Source of the DNA: Dactylis glomerata
Lineage: Eukaryota > Streptophyta > Magnoliopsida > Poales > Poaceae
Length of the DNA stretch: 64,000 nt
Reading direction: 5' to 3'
Assembly: GCA_007115705.1 (NCBI GenBank)
Contig: QXEO01002089.1
Coordinates: 310,001-374,000, forward strand
The notes beneath the pieces are model-generated. The model saw nothing but the letters and a program-made list of their open reading frames with translations, made no database searches and was not told where the DNA came from. Within the stretch, counting starts at the first letter, position 1, and each line of letters starts with the position of its first letter. Position numbers and translations under genes: made by a program. Positions 44,907-57,795 of the stretch are shown here, in pieces.

Positions 44907-45500
44907 ATGTTGTTCCCTAAGTACGTTTTGGAGGACCTCTTAGTAGGTAGTGGTTCTATTATTGGGAAAAGTAATATTGAGGAGTTCTTTAATCATATTA
45001 GTATGCATAAAGATGTTGAGGATAAGTCTTTGGCTGAGCTTGCTCCTAGTTATGAAGTTGCTTCTGCCTATTTAGTTCACATGTTGGAAGCTAGGTTTGC
45101 TAGCCTTAATCCTTTTATGCTACACATGTTTCTTAAGCTTCATGATATTGAAGACCCTGAAAAGAAAGCTTTTATCTCAGAAACTTTGCATAGAGAATTT
45201 AGAGATGTTGCCATTGAAGCTAGGAAAGTTTTTAAGCGTTTTAATAAGCTTGGCTCACATGTAGAGGTTGTTGGTACAACCAATGAAGATTTCAGAGTAC
45301 CAATACTTTGTAAACTTGTAGGAATTCATGATGCTTTAGAAAAGAATTTCAATTGGATTTGTCCTGAAAATCTTTTTTATGAAAGTAGTGTACCAAAGTG
45401 TGATCATAAAGGATCTTCAAAAACTCATTTGGACACAATTCAATTCATTGTTGAAAAGACTCCTACAATTGATCTTAATGCCTCTTTCGATATTACTTGA
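44907..45500 (+). CDS. Unrecognised 197-residue ORF in place of gag-protease
   Basis: It is intact from ATG 44907 to TGA 45498. The leader before it matches the leader of B to about 44890. Sequence after it (from about 45470, including the final D-I-T codons and stop) matches B again, while between these points A and B are unrelated. The sequence looks mostly alpha-helical: LEDLLVGSGSIIGKSNIEEF, SYEVASAYLVHMLEARFASL and REFRDVAIEARKVFKRFNKL. No zinc knuckle, catalytic or membrane motif is seen. It may be an alternative capsid-like protein or captured sequence; I cannot decide. Confidence 0.65.
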   Translation: MLFPKYVLEDLLVGSGSIIGKSNIEEFFNHISMHKDVEDKSLAELAPSYEVASAYLVHMLEARFASLNPFMLHMFLKLHDIEDPEKKAFISETLHREFRDVAIEARKVFKRFNKLGSHVEVVGTTNEDFRVPILCKLVGIHDALEKNFNWICPENLFYESSVPKCDHKGSSKTHLDTIQFIVEKTPTIDLNASFDIT

Positions 45501-47429
45501 TTCGCACTTTCTATGCCTAGCTCAAAGGCATTAAAGAAAAGCACTCTTGGGAGATAACCCAATGTTTTACTTTCAGTTATTTTTCTTTTATTTGAGTCTT
45601 GGAAGTTATTGATACTGTAATGACCTCTTCTTATCATTTTTATTTTGTTTTTGTGCCAAGATAAGCCTCTAATTTGAGTGAGGTAAGATTTGGGGATGTT
45701 GCTGTCCTGAAATAGATTTCGGTGCTGCACCGTAAAAATTCGTGAAAATTCTCAGAATATCTTTTGGACCTGAGATTTCTTGTGCATATGCCCCACGTTA
45801 TATCCAAACTTTCATTAGTTTAACACTTTATGATTTGAGCAACATAAAACCCTCTAAAAATTGTACCTTTGTCAGCTGTTCTATTTTGATAGATTTTGCC
45901 ATTATTTGTGTTTGCCTCTCGATCACTTTCTTTTTGAGTTCTTTTGATCACAGAACTTTTGGGGAAGTTGCTACAGTAGTATATACTTTATATGTGGTGG
46001 TTTTGAGTTTAAACCTGAAGCAAAAAAGGGGTTGATTCATTATTATGCTTACACTAATGTTGCTAATAGAATTGTGTTGAGTTTTGTATGAAGGAAGTTT
46101 TCAAGTGTAGGGATTCGAGAATGATGAGATGAGTTGAAGAATGGACAAAAGCTCAAGCTTGGGGATGCCCACGCACCCCAAGAAATATCCAAGAGGTACA
46201 AGCATCAAAGCTTGGGGATGCCCCCGAGGCACCCCTTCTTCATCGGCAAAAATCAGGTCACCTTTCGACACACTATATTTTTATTGCTTTTTCTTGGAGT
46301 GTCAGTTGTTTTAGTTTTCAGTTTTGTTTAGTTTTGTTTTCTGCAATAAATTGTTGGACCCCAACAAATTTCTTTTGGAGAAGTTGCCTTGCTTTTTATT
46401 TGCCAAGAACACTCCGTTTTTCACTCTTATCATTCAACGAGTGTTCTCTTTTTCTGCTACTGCGTTTAGCTTTCATTTTTTTGCCTTGATTTGTGTTCAG
46501 ATCTTGTTATATCTTTACATCAAGGTGTATTTTGACCTCTGGTCCATGTTGGTATTAATCAAAAGAGTTATTTCAAAAAGGTTCGAATGGTGTTGGAAAA
46601 GAGAAAAAAATTCATGCAAAAAAAAGTGGTACAAAAAGGAGCTTGTGTAGACTGCGGCCTAGGCTTTTGCATGTCGTGCTTGATGTATTTTTGATAGTAT
46701 GCTTAGTGGTTTTGCTGTTGCATGATTTGTCTCAAATGACTGAGATTGCTTAATGAGCCTTTGAAAAAATCATGCGTTGTTTTTATTATTTGGAAGCATT
46801 ATTTTGGTTTTCTCCTTGATGCTTTATTTGGCTTGACTCATACAAAGTCGCCATAAGCCTCTATGATCATTTAGTTTTTGACGTTTGATGCCATATTATG
46901 CTTCTTTTAATGTTGCTTTGTCGCTTTGCATGATTATGGCCGGTATTGCTCTCTTAGTTGGTCGCTCCTAGTCTTTTGCTAGCCCTCATTTTTTACTGAG
47001 TATGAGCTCTACTCGTGCATCCAACTCCTAAAAAACCAAGTTGTTCCAATGTGTCCACCATACATACCTATTAGCAATTTGCTATTCCAAAGTACATTTG
47101 ACTTGCTTTTATCTATCCTTCAAATTAAACTCTTTTTGGTGTTATGCAAAAATTGGTCAGTAAAGCTCTCACGAACCTGATGGCATAGATTACTTTTCTC
47201 GTTCTTAAAATTTTGACATTATGGCACTCTTATGTTGAGTTGTTATGCTTGCAAGTTGTAAGTTGGAAATTAGCCAAACCATGCAGTCATGGGGTAAGCT
47301 TTCAACATTGCACTTCTTATTTGAGTTGATATCGTGATCATTTGTTTATGGATACTCGCGATGTGAAACAAGTTGGGAATCTTGCGGGATCATGGAGTTC
47401 TTATATGTGTTAGGGAAACGCCTGGGCCG
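45501..47429 (+). other. Non-coding interior of element A
   Basis: No recognised gene in 1.9 kb; short frames are not conserved in B. It has two copies of the tract AAGCTTGGGGATGCCC (46156 and 46208) that resembles the family polypurine tract. It is collinear with B's interior (minus strand, 50100-51357 and 54915-55538). Confidence 0.65.
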
Positions 47430-47434
47430 CTAAT

Positions 47435-49041
47435 TGTTGGCGTGTGGGTGACGGCACCAGAAGATTCCTTGTGCGTGGTGAATGACCAGCCCGTTGAGAA
47501 CCCCAAGAGGAAGGTATGATGAGTATAGCAGCTAGTTTTCCCCCAGTTAAGAAACCAAGGTATGTCGATCTTGGAGAGGAGAGACAAACGACTGAAGGTG
47601 ATGCGGACTGGCTTAGCAACAGCTTCAGACAATTTATATATGGCGCCTCGTCCAAGCTTTGCTTTGCTAGCAGCAACGTGGAACCTGCACACAACACAAC
47701 CAAGTACTTTGTTCCCAACTTGCGATGAGCTTGTCAATCTCACCGGTTTGCTTGAAACAAATGTTATGAGCGTATCGAGTGGAAAACTGTAGAAAGTATG
47801 CGAGTAAAATAACAGTGCGAGTAAAGTAAACAGGTGATAGCAATATGATGGAAATATGACCGGGGTCCACAGTTCACTAGTGGTGTCTCTCCATAAGATA
47901 AATAACACATGCTGGGTAAACAAATTACAGTTGGGCAATTGATGGAATAAAGATAATGTGATATGTCAAGAAGATCACTATGAGATTTACTCTGGGCATT
48001 ACAACAAAATACATAGACCGCCATCCAACTGCATCTATGACTAATAATCCACTTGTGGCGAATCAATCCGAGAACTCCACAAGTATTAAGTTGCGAACAA
48101 CAGATAATTGCATTAAGCAAAGTGTGTAATGTAAACAAAGCATATGCCCTTGAGCATATGAATGTTGTTTTCTCCCTAGTAGCAACAGCACATCTATAAC
48201 CTTAGAGGTTTCTGTCACTCCCCCAGGTTAAATAGAGGCATGAACCCACTATCGAGCATAAATACCCCCTCTTGGAGTCACAAGCAACTACTCGGCCAAG
48301 ATAGCTACTAACAACGGAGAGCATGCAAGATCATAAACAACATAGAGATAACAAAAGATATATTTCAGTATAGCAACTCAATCATAACACCAATATTCAT
48401 CGGATCCCAACAAACCAAACATGTAGAATTACATAACGGTGATCTCAATCATGTAGAGCAGCTCATGAGATCTAAACATGAAGCACATGGTGGAGAAGAC
48501 AACCATCTAGCTACTGCTATGGACCCATAGTCCAAGGTAGACTACTCACTCATCGCTCCGGAGGCAAGCACGGCGATGAAGAAGACCTCCGGTGGCGATT
48601 CCCCTCTCCAGCAGGGTGCCGGGAAGAGCTTCTGGACACTCCCGATCTTCGGGTCGACGGCGGCGGCGGATCATGATGTGTTCTGGAAAAGTGATCGGGT
48701 CCTTAGGTTTTTCCCGTCGGGGGGTCTTTATAGGCGAAGGGGCGATGTCAGAGGTGGGGCCAGGTGGCCTCACACCTCCTACTCTCCTTCGGATCTCTGG
48801 AAGCTCCCGGACAAAATAAGACTTCAGGAACCTGTTTCGTCCAATTCCGAGAATATTTCCTGTGTATCACTTCAGAAACACAAAAATAGCAGAAAACGGG
48901 GAACTGGCACTGTGGCAACTTGTTAGTAGGTTAGTTCCAGAAAATGCATAAAAGTGCCACGAAGTGTAACGAAACATTGGGCAAATGGTGTAAAAACAAG
49001 CATGGAGCATCAAAAATTATAGATACGTCGGAGACGTATCA
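47435..49041 (-). repeat. 3' LTR of element B
   Basis: 1607 bp; minus-strand start TGATACGTCTCCG at 49041, end CGCCAACA at 47435. Relative to the 5' LTR it lacks about 62 bp that contain the promoter hairpin (deletion point near 48776). TATA-like CTATAAAGAC remains near 48724-48733. Confidence 0.92.
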
Positions 49042-49054
49042 AGCATCCCCAAGC
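49042..49054 (-). other. Polypurine tract of element B
   Basis: Minus-strand AAGCTTGGGGATGCT abuts the 3' LTR. Two further internal copies of the core lie near 51262 and 51315. Confidence 0.75.
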
Positions 49055-51352
49055 TTAACTCCTTCTCGTCCTCGAGTAGGTAAGTGATAACAAAATAATA
49101 ATTTTTGAGGTGACATGCACCTACACAATCTTGATCATATATGTAAGCATTTGTGAGCTGGGATCATAAGAACTTAAAACATGGGCATGAAGATATAATC
49201 TTAACAATAGAAACTTAGCAACCATGTTGTAAACATGCAAATGAACACAAACAAAAGATCATGAAAATGAAACAATGAAAGTCAAACATGTGTTCAAATC
49301 ATAAGGAAAAACATACAAATGGTTTTCAGCTTGTCCTTCAAAGAGAGCAAAACATAAATGCATAGGACACCTTCAAGTTTAAGAGAGCGACTAGATACAA
49401 ATAATTTAAGAACAAGTGAAACCAACAATATGAATCAATCAATGAAAACTTTGGGACAATGCACATTATACTAAGAATGACAACTATGCTCTCTTAATGG
49501 TGCATAAAGATAGAAGGTGGTGACTCAACATAAAAGTAGAAGAAAGGCCCTTCGCAGAGGGAAGCAGTGATTGCAAGTTTTATAACCTTCAAAAATTATG
49601 GTACTTACCGGCTTTGAGCTCTCATTGCCCCCATCATAAGCATCTTGAATGGTTAAAGTTAATGCGAGAACAATTATGATGCATATGCTTGACAAATCAT
49701 AAGTTGAAAACCTCGTGTCCCGTGAATACGAGTACCCAAACCTCATGCTACTTTACTTAGAGTCCCAAGCAAGGCTCTTGTCATTGTAAATATATGCATA
49801 TCATTGAGAACCGCCAACGGGGTACCTCCGTGCCCGATGACATGGAACAAGCCCACATCAAAATGACAGGACAAGCAGACAATGAACACCTCGACATCTC
49901 TTTTATTTGCAATTTGTTTAGCTTTTTATTGTGAGATGCGTCGTCGAATGTTCACCATGGGTATGCTGCAAATTTCCACCATGAATTATGCATGGCTTAG
50001 ATTAGCGGCCCGGCGTTTCCCTAACACATATACAAACTCCATGATGCCCACAAGATTCCCAATTCATTTCACACCGCGGGCATCCATAAACAAAAGATCA
50101 CGATATCAACTCAAATAAGAAGTGCAATGTTGAAAGCTTGCCCATGACTGCATGGCTGGGCTAGTCTCCAACTTACAACTTGCAAGCATAACAACTCAAC
50201 ATAAGAGACCACAATGTAAAAAAAATTATAACAGGAAAAAGTAAAGTGTGCCTTCCGATTCGTGAGAGCTTTACTGAACGAATTTCGCATAACACTGGTA
50301 AGAGTTTAATTTGAAGAGAAAATAAAAACAAGTCAAATTTACTTGGAATAGCAAATTGCTAGTAGGTATGTATGGTGGACACTTTGGAAAACTTTGGCTT
50401 TTAGGAGTTGGATGCACGAGTAGAGCTCATACTCAGTACAAGGCGAGGGCTAGCAAAAGACTGGGAGCGACCAACTAAGAGAGCAATAATGGTCGTAATC
50501 ATGCAAAGCGACAAAGCAACATTAAAAGAAGCATAAGATGGCATCAAAAGTCAAAAACTAAATGATCATAGAGGCTATTGGCGACTTTGTAAGAGTCTAA
50601 CATGTGTGAGCATGCGCCAAGTCAACCCAAATAAAGCATCAAGGAGAAAACCAAAATAATGCTTCCAAATAATTAAAACAATGCATGATTTTTTCAAAGG
50701 CTCATTAAGCAATCTCAGTTATTTGAGACAAGTCATGCTACAGAAAAACCACTAAGCATACTATCAAAAAGACATCAAGCATGACATGAAAAAGCCTAAG
50801 CCGCAGTCTACACAAGCTCCTTCTTGTACCACCATTTTGCATAAAGCTTTTTCTCTTTTCCAACACCATTTGAAATTTTTTAAGACACCTCTTTTGATGA
50901 AAACCAATAAAGATCAGAGGAAAAAATACACCTTGATGAAAAGATATGACAAGGTCTGAACGCAAATCAAGGCGAAAACGAAAACCAAAAGCAGTAGCAG
51001 AAAAAGAAGAACACCCGATCAAATCTGTTTTTCACTCTTATCGCTCAACGAGTGTTCTTGGCAAATGAAAACGAGTACATCTCCTCCAAAGGAAATTTGT
51101 TGGGGTCCAACCATTTATTGCAGCAAACAAACTAAACTAACTAAGAAAACTAAAACAACTGATGCTCCAAGAAAAACATATAGTGCATGAAGCAATAAAA
51201 ATATAGTGTCTTGAAAGGTGACCTGATTTTTGCCGATGAAGAAGGGGTGCCTCGGGGCATCCCCAAGCTTTGATGCTTGTACTTCTTGGATATTTCTTGG
51301 GGTGATGCATGGGCATCCCCAAGCTTAAGCTTTTGTCCATTCTTCAACTCAT
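49055..51352 (-). other. Non-coding interior of element B (3' side)
   Basis: 2.3 kb with no gene recognised. It is collinear with A's interior in opposite orientation; unrelated short frames on both strands are not conserved. Confidence 0.65.
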
Positions 51353-51357
51353 CTCAT

Positions 51358-54300
51358 TGTAACAACTCAGAATTTGTAATCCAAGTCTTATTAAATAAAG
51401 TGCCCCATTTTAGACCCAAATAAAACTTTTTAGTTATTATTTCATGCATACTTGTATTCCCTCTTATATGAATTCTATGATTTTATGTGTGCTATTTTTG
51501 ATTGAGCATTGGTTAGATACTTCTAAGTGAACCAACAGAAGCAATTAAGAAAGATACTAGGAGCCAAAAGAACCAAAACCAAAAATAGGTAAGAAAGAGA
51601 TAAAGTTAATATGATCTAGAAACTGTTAATGACTACACCACTTTGAGCCATTAGATTAAGCAATCTACAGCTCACCTGCAGGTCTAATCTTTTAGTTGAC
51701 CTTAACCAAGTTATGAACTAACTCAACCAGCAAAGATCTACAAAAATTTCAAACCAGAACACTACTCAAACTTGAGCCAAAGTTTGAATCCAAAACAGCA
51801 ACCATCTCAAATTTGAAATATAAAATTTCGCAAAACTCATTCTTTCTCCATAACAAAAATATGCCTGGGTACCTTATCCAATATGATGAACACCCAAACT
51901 CGAAATTTTTGAAAAATCAAATTTGGAGTTCTTGCGGGCATTTCGTCGAACGGTGGCAGAAGAAAATCGAGGGAGATCATGTTTCACTGGTGCAGCACTG
52001 TTCTAGCGCGACCAAGCGCTGTAGCCATGCTCTCTGGCCACCCCTCGATCGATTCCAGCCCCCTCTGCCCCGACCCAAGCCAGGAGAAACGGAGGAACGG
52101 CGAGGTTCGCAACCAGGGCCCCCTCCCAGGAACCATCTGTCCCGCGCGATGCCGACCAACGTGAAGGCGCCAGAGGCGACCCACAGTCCCCCGCGGCCGA
52201 CCCAGCAACTCCCCAGCACGCGAGCGTGGCCGCCGTGACCGGAGGAGGCTTCACACGCTGCCAGGACCCCCGCAACGGCGAGCTTCTGGCCGAGCTTGTC
52301 CCCGTCGCCTCGGCCTATAAAACCCCCCTCCGATCAAACGAAGAAGCTCACCCAGTCCCCAGCTACCTCCCAGACATCGCCGCTCACTCCCTCTCGCTCT
52401 GGTTCGCCGTAGCCAGCTTCGCCGGCGCGGTACTGGATAGGAGGAGCGCCGCCGCGTTCGAGCACCAGGGAGCGAACTTCTGCAGGGAATCGGAGGAGGA
52501 GGAGTACCGCAGCCGATCCCGAGCGTCGCCGTCGAGTTTCGCTTCCTCTACGCCTCGCCATCGCTGTCGAACACTCGTCACTGCTCGCAGGTGAGCTCCC
52601 GCCGTGACTGAGGAAGAAGACGATCACCAGCCGTTAGATCGAGATCCGACGGTAACTTACCGATTCGGGATTTGTTAAGTGCGCTGACACCCCGACCCCA
52701 CCTGTCAGCTCCCATTTGTTATTTTCCCGCCGAAGCGAAGCGTTTTCGGCCGGCCCGTTCGGGTTTGCTCAGAAATCGGCCCAGCTCGTTTCGAATTAGG
52801 TCCGAATCGTTTTTAATTAAATTCCCGCCCTTTTCTTTTATTTCAAATCTGTTTCAGATGTTATTTTCAAACTTTAATTCCTAAAAGTTTTACAAATCCA
52901 AATTTAGCAAATAAATATTCGTTGGAAAGCTTATAACATGCTCTATCAAATGGTACTGGTTAGAACTCAGAATAAGTTAAGAATAAAATTAGTTATGAAT
53001 AGGGTGTTCATAGCTTGTTAATTAATGAAAGATTTCTAGAAAATTATTTAAGCCATCAAAAATCATGAAAATAAAAGTATGAACTCACTAATGAACCCTC
53101 TTACTGTTAGCCAACACTAACCTACCCCAAACCATATTAGTGGGATCATTTGGACCCTAGTCCAAACCTATTTGGTAGCATAAAATGATAGATCAATTGC
53201 ACACTTAGAATTAAATTTGTCCTCAATGCAATTCACTTAGTGGACCATTCCCACTTGAACTTGCCTTAATAACCCTAACCCACCTCCAATGCTGCACAAG
53301 TGAACCCCGTGTGCCACTTGGTAGGAAATCGAGCTTGCACACTTGAAGAAAAATTTAGAAGAAAAACTTACAATCCAACACCCCAACAATGCAACCCCAT
53401 TGCTTGGTTAGCAAACAAAGATGTGTGCTTGGTGTGTTATTAGCGTGGTGAAGTGATGGTGTGCTTTGTGTTTATTCGTTATTAGACGCTAGTACTGCCG
53501 AGGAGGATATTGGAGGGGATTATTATTATCAAGAAGAAGAAGAAAACCCCGGACACTTTGCCAACCAAGGCAAGCCATCTTTTGATTCATACTCCCCCTG
53601 CCTAGTTTTATTATTGCATACTACTTGTTTTAAGTAAATTGCATGATTGAATTGCTAGAGTAGAAGGATAGAAGTAAAGTGATATCTTGGTTATCAAGAG
53701 CATCAAGCTGAGTTTATCCAACCCTAGTTAGTAGTATCATCACCCAATGTGGTTGCTTAGTCGCTAATAAAAGTTGATGCTATCTCTGGGGGAACCCCAT
53801 TTGAAAGGTGGGGACTTGAACTTGAAACTCAAAATGGGAGATTGCTCCTATATGATGGCTTTGGAAGAGAAATTAAACTTGACTAAGAACTATGAAATAC
53901 ATTTCTCAATGACAACGAGTGATGTACCATGGGAGCCAATTTTACCGTACAACCACATTACCCCTATATGGGAAGGGGCTTAATCCGTAGCTTGTTTATC
54001 TTAGTATGGGAGGTCTTGCATCAAATATTCATGGAAGGACTCCACGGGCGGATACTTCTTGAGCAAGTGGATTCCACTAACCCGGTACCCGGGATGGGCA
54101 GAACTAGAGGCGCCGGAGCGGGAAGTCCGTATCCCGGGCTCTAGGGAAGAATCCTATACTAGGATGGGCAAGTGAAAGATTTTGTTTGATTATCTGAACC
54201 TCGCATACTTTGTGTATGTCGAACCGTGGATTTCTCCCGGCAGATGTATCGACTTTTGTGGGTAAAGTGTACCCCTCTGCAGAGGTTTTGAAACTATTCG

Positions 54301-54909
54301 AATAGCCGCGTCCGCGGTCATGGACGGTTGGCAAGCTGTACTTGACTTTTGTCAGAACTAAAAGTGAAAATGGTGACTTGGTGAATGACTTGACTAGATT
54401 ATGATGGACACTTGAAATCCTCTATAGATGGACTTAGAGAACTAAATATCTTTCCTTTAAATGAACATTCTTGGGAAATAAAACTAGCTTTTGCAAATAA
54501 CTTAGTGCTTAGTCCACCATATCAACCTTGCATTTCTACTTCGTCACTTCATTTATAAGTTGGTTTGCGAGTGCATCCAATGTACTCACGGCTGTGTCCC
54601 TGGCTATCAACTTGGCCAGACTATGGGGAGGAATATCAGGATGAAGGGTATGAAGAAGAGTACCAGAACTAAGCTCATCTCCGTGAGTCGCCAATTGCCT
54701 GTAGGGAGAAGGCATGGGCCGAAGACGTTATTTCCGCTGCTATATTGTGTTGTAATATGACTTGGTCTATATGACCATTGTATTTGAATCATCGTATTGT
54801 AATGGAACTGAGTACCAACTACGTTATGTATATCGCAACAATGTTTCTGGGATTGCGGTGGAATACATAACGGGCACTTCAAATTTGTATTAAATTTGAG
54901 GTCGTCACA
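51358..54909 (+). repeat. Solo LTR of Tekay-type element
   Basis: 3552 bp, TGTAACAACTCAGAATTTG...GAGGTCGTCACA, with target duplication CTCAT at 51353-51357 and 54910-54914. It belongs to the same family as the LTRs at 13612 and 31418 but is inverted relative to them. No interior is present, so it arose by recombination between the two LTRs of one insertion. A CTATAAAAC TATA candidate lies near 52315. Confidence 0.92.
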
Positions 54910-54914
54910 CTCAT

Positions 54915-55538
54915 CATTCTCCAATCCCTACACTTGAAAACTTCCTTCATACAAAACTAAACACAAATCTATTAGCAACATTAGTGCAAGCATAACATAT
55001 AATCAACCTCTTTTTGCTTCAGGTTTCAACCCAAAACCACCACATATATAGCAAATACTACTGTAGCAACTTCCCCAAAAGTTTCGTGATCAAAAGAACT
55101 CAAAAGAAAGCGATAAAGCGGCAAACACAAATATTGGCAGAAATCTGTCAAAACAGAACAGCTGACAAAGGTCAAATTTTGGAGGGGTTTTCTGTTGCTC
55201 AAATCAAAAAGTGTTCAACTAACAAAAGTTCGGATATAACCTGGGGCATATGCACAAGAAATCTCAGGTCCAAAAGATATACAGAGGATTTATACGAATT
55301 TTTATGGTACAGCACCGAAAACAGTTTCAGGACAGCAACATCCCCAAATCTTTACCTCACTCGAATTAGAGGCTTCTCTTGGCACAAAAACAAAATAAAC
55401 AAGATAAGGAGCGGTCATTACAGTAGTAATGACTTCCAAGACTCAAATAAAAGAAAAAGTACTGAAAATAAAACATTGGGTTATCTCCCAAGAGTGCTTT
55501 TCTTTAACGCCTTTGAGCTAGGCGCAGAAAATTGCGAA
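54915..55538 (-). other. Non-coding interior of element B (after protease)
   Basis: About 620 bp continuing the element after the solo LTR. It matches A at 45490-46130 in reverse. A plus-strand frame of 180 codons (55014-55556) is antisense to element sequence and not conserved in A. Confidence 0.6.
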
Positions 55539-57602
55539 TCAAGTAATATCAAGTGATGAAGCATCAAGCTCATAATTTGCTCTAAGAATAGAGTCAAAAA
55601 GTAATTTCTTTCTTTTCCTAGGGAAGTGTTCCATACCTTTCTTTAGTGGGAATTGATATTTGATAGTGCCTTCCCTCATATCAATGATGGCACCTATAGT
55701 TCGAAGAAAGAGTCTTCCCAAAATAATAGGACATGAAGCATGGCATTCAACATCCATAACAAGAAAATCAACGGGAACAAGGTTATTGTTAACCACAATA
55801 AGAACATCATTAATCCTTTCCAAAGGTTTCTTCTTAGCAACATCAGCAATAGGAACATCAAAATAACACTTTTATAGCGGTGGTAAATCAAGCATGTCAT
55901 AAATTTTTCTAGGCATGATAGAAATACTAGCACCTAGATCACATAAAGCATGGAAATCATAACCATTAACATGCATATCAATGATGGGTTCCCAACCATC
56001 TTCTAACTTCTTGGGAACGGAGGCTTTTTGCTTCAACTTTTCATCCCTAATTTTCATGAGAGCATTGGTAATATGCTTAGTAAAAGCAACATTTAAAGAA
56101 CTAGCATTGGGAGTCAAAGCAAGCTTTTGCAAGAACAAAATAACTTCAGATATATTGCAGCCATCAACATCAAAATCATTAAAAGAAGTAGAGCTATCAT
56201 CTCCTACACTCCGAAAAATTTCAGAACTCTTTTGAGAAAAAGTTTTGGCAGTTTTAGGCTTTTTAACACAAGGAGTGGGAGTTTTCTCTACACCAATCAA
56301 AGTAAGAGGATTGCTAGCATTAGGAACAACATCATTAGAGGTAGTAATTGTACATACCTTCATCTCTCTAGCCATCTCATCTTCTCTTTCCCACCTGGCA
56401 TGCAATTCCGCTAACAATCTAATATTTTCATCAATTCCAACTTGGATAGCATTAGCAGTAGCAAAAACATTGTTCTCTTTCACATCATTAGGAAACACTT
56501 TTAATTTCAGAAGTTCAACATCATGAGCAAGGCTATTAACTTTAGAAGCAAGAATATCAATTTTGCCTAACTTTTCCTCAACATACTTGTTAAAAGCAGT
56601 TTGCTTACCGATGAAGTCCTTGAGCATTAACTCAAGCTCGGAGGGCGCGGCCCTAGTGTTGTTGTAGGAATTACCATAAGAGTTACCATAACCATTACCA
56701 TTGGTAGAAGGATATGGCCTATAATTGTTACTAGCAAAATTGTTCCTATAAGCATTGTTGTTAAAATTATTGTTTCTAATGAAATTCACATCAACATGCT
56801 CTTCTTGAGCAACCAAAGAGGCTAAAGGAACATTATTAGGATCAACATGAGTCCTATCATTAGCAAGCATAGCCATAATGGTATCAATCTTATCATTCAA
56901 GGAAGAGGTTTCCTCAACAGAATTTACCTTCTTACCTTGTGGAGCTCTCTCGGTGTGCCATTCGGAGTAATTTACCATCATGTTGTCAAGTAGCTTTGTT
57001 GCGGCGCCCAAGGTAAGGGACATAAAAGTGCCTCCAGTAGCTGAATCAAGTAGGTTCCTCAAAGAAAAATTCAGTCTTGCATAAAAAGTTTGGACAATCA
57101 TCCAAGTAGTCAGTCCATGAGTGGGGCAATTCTTTATCATAGATTTCATTCTTTCCCAAGCTTGAGCAACATGTTCATTATCAAACTGAGTAAACTTCAT
57201 AATATTGCTACACAAAGATATAATCTTAGCAGGAGGATAGTATCTACCAATAAAAGCATCCTTACACTTAGCCCATGAATCAATACTATTCTTAGTCAAA
57301 GACAGCAACCAATCTTTAGCTTTTCCTCTCAAAGAAAAAGGAAACAACTTGAGCTTAATAATATCACTTTCTACATCCTTATATTTCTGCATCTCACATA
57401 GCTCAACAAAATTGTTGAGATGAGCTGCAGCATCTTCAGTACTAGCACCGGAGAATTGCTCTTTCATAACAAGGTTCAACAAAGCAGGCTTAATCTCATA
57501 AAAGTTTGCAGCAGGAGCAGGTGGTGCAATAGGAGTGCAGATAAAATCACTATTGTTTGTGCTAGTAAAGTCACACAACTTGGTGTTTTCAGGATTGGCC
57601 AT
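55539..57602 (-). pseudogene. gag-protease of element B, one in-frame stop
   Basis: The start is ATG 57600-57602. Gag domain, Asn-rich region (NNNFNNNAYRNNFASNNYRP), coiled-coil-like segment and retropepsin-like D-L-G-A-S motif are as in E. A TAA at 55872-55874 interrupts just after LDLPPL, where E has Glu. The same frame then runs to a stop at 55539, through CPIILGRLFLRT (the second conserved protease block). After it nothing resembles reverse transcriptase. E and B are broken at different codons, so the two stops arose independently. Confidence 0.88.
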
Positions 57603-57767
57603 TTCAGCAAAACGAAAGTAAACAAGTAAAAACAACTACCAAGGATTCTATTTTTTTGGGTTTTTGATATAAAATGATGCAGGTAAAATAAATAAAGTAA
57701 AGCAAAACAATAACAAAGTAAAGGATGTGCGTGCGAAAAACTCCCCTTGCAGAAGTCTTCTACTTCC

Positions 57768-57785
57768 TCCCCGGCAATGGCGCCA
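57768..57785 (-). other. Primer binding site of element B
   Basis: Minus-strand TGGCGCCATTGCCGGGGA, one base from the tRNA-Asp complement; ten bases from the LTR end. Confidence 0.82.
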
Positions 57786-57795
57786 GAAAAAGAGC

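Noticed and set aside
55014..55556. 180-codon plus-strand frame beginning MLQVSTQNHHIYSK
   Set aside because: It is antisense to element B's interior and is not kept in the collinear part of element A.
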